Shown piece after piece: positions 5,495 to 5,528 of a stretch of 5,528 nt of DNA (the stretch's first letter is position 1; each line of letters begins with the position of its first letter). The stretch covers positions 1-5,528 of the forward strand of contig JAADCW010000029.1 in NCBI GenBank assembly GCA_013154225.1, in the 5' to 3' direction. The translations under genes and the position numbers were made by a program. The notes under the pieces were generated by a model. That model made no database searches. It worked only from the letters and a program-made list of their open reading frames with translations, and was not told the DNA's origin. Source of the DNA: Chloroflexota bacterium (lineage in GTDB: Bacteria > Chloroflexota > Anaerolineae > Anaerolineales > DRMV01).

Positions 5495-5528
5495 ATCAAC
5501 AATAGCGGGCGACTTTCTCCCCTCTCCC

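Noticed and set aside
5468..5528. Open frame from ATG 5468 to the window end
   Set aside because: It has only about 20 codons, no ribosome site, and overlaps the right arm of the inverted repeat. It cannot be judged without downstream sequence.

Overview
This window is a compact, GC-rich bacterial segment with two divergent gene blocks. The left three quarters (minus strand, about 50-4343) is a glycogen / alpha-glucan synthesis operon transcribed glgA -> glgC -> malQ. The right part (plus strand, about 4581-5361) is a type II toxin-antitoxin pair: a ribbon-helix-helix antitoxin and a PIN-domain toxin of the VapBC kind. All five genes are recognisable. I see no RNA gene, CRISPR array, insertion sequence or obviously new system here.

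Organism: the sequence types of GlgC, GlgA and MalQ, the tight gene packing and the GC-rich codons suggest a free-living bacterium, perhaps of the Chloroflexota (Anaerolineae-like). That is an impression from protein phrases, not a computed placement, and Deinococcota or other GC-rich phyla are not excluded.

Layout: 1-49 is the sequence after malQ, with only a weak hairpin. malQ (50-1555) starts 3 nt after the glgC stop. glgC (1559-2824) has a clear GGAGG ribosome site. Between glgA and glgC lies a 70-nt gap filled by a degenerate heptamer repeat (GGAATGA / GGAATTA / GGAGTTA on the plus strand). The repeat runs over the glgA stop codon and supplies its last residues. glgA begins at 4343, with an extended -10 promoter (TGCTATAAT) about 40 bp upstream. 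The 309-bp divergent region 4344-4652 holds that promoter, a strong sigma70-type promoter for the toxin-antitoxin pair (TTGACA-16-TACAAT), a palindrome over its -10 that could be an operator, and a doubtful 33-codon ORF. The antitoxin (4653-4943, GTG start) overlaps the toxin (4906-5361) by 38 nt. The last 167 bases hold no convincing gene but contain a 14-bp-armed inverted repeat.

How the genes work together: GlgC makes ADP-glucose from glucose-1-phosphate and ATP, GlgA adds it to growing alpha-1,4-glucan, and MalQ moves glucan segments between chains to remodel or recycle malto-oligosaccharides. The branching enzyme and phosphorylase are not in this window. The toxin-antitoxin pair has its own promoter and no visible functional link to glycogen metabolism; it is probably a mobile-type accessory module beside a housekeeping operon.
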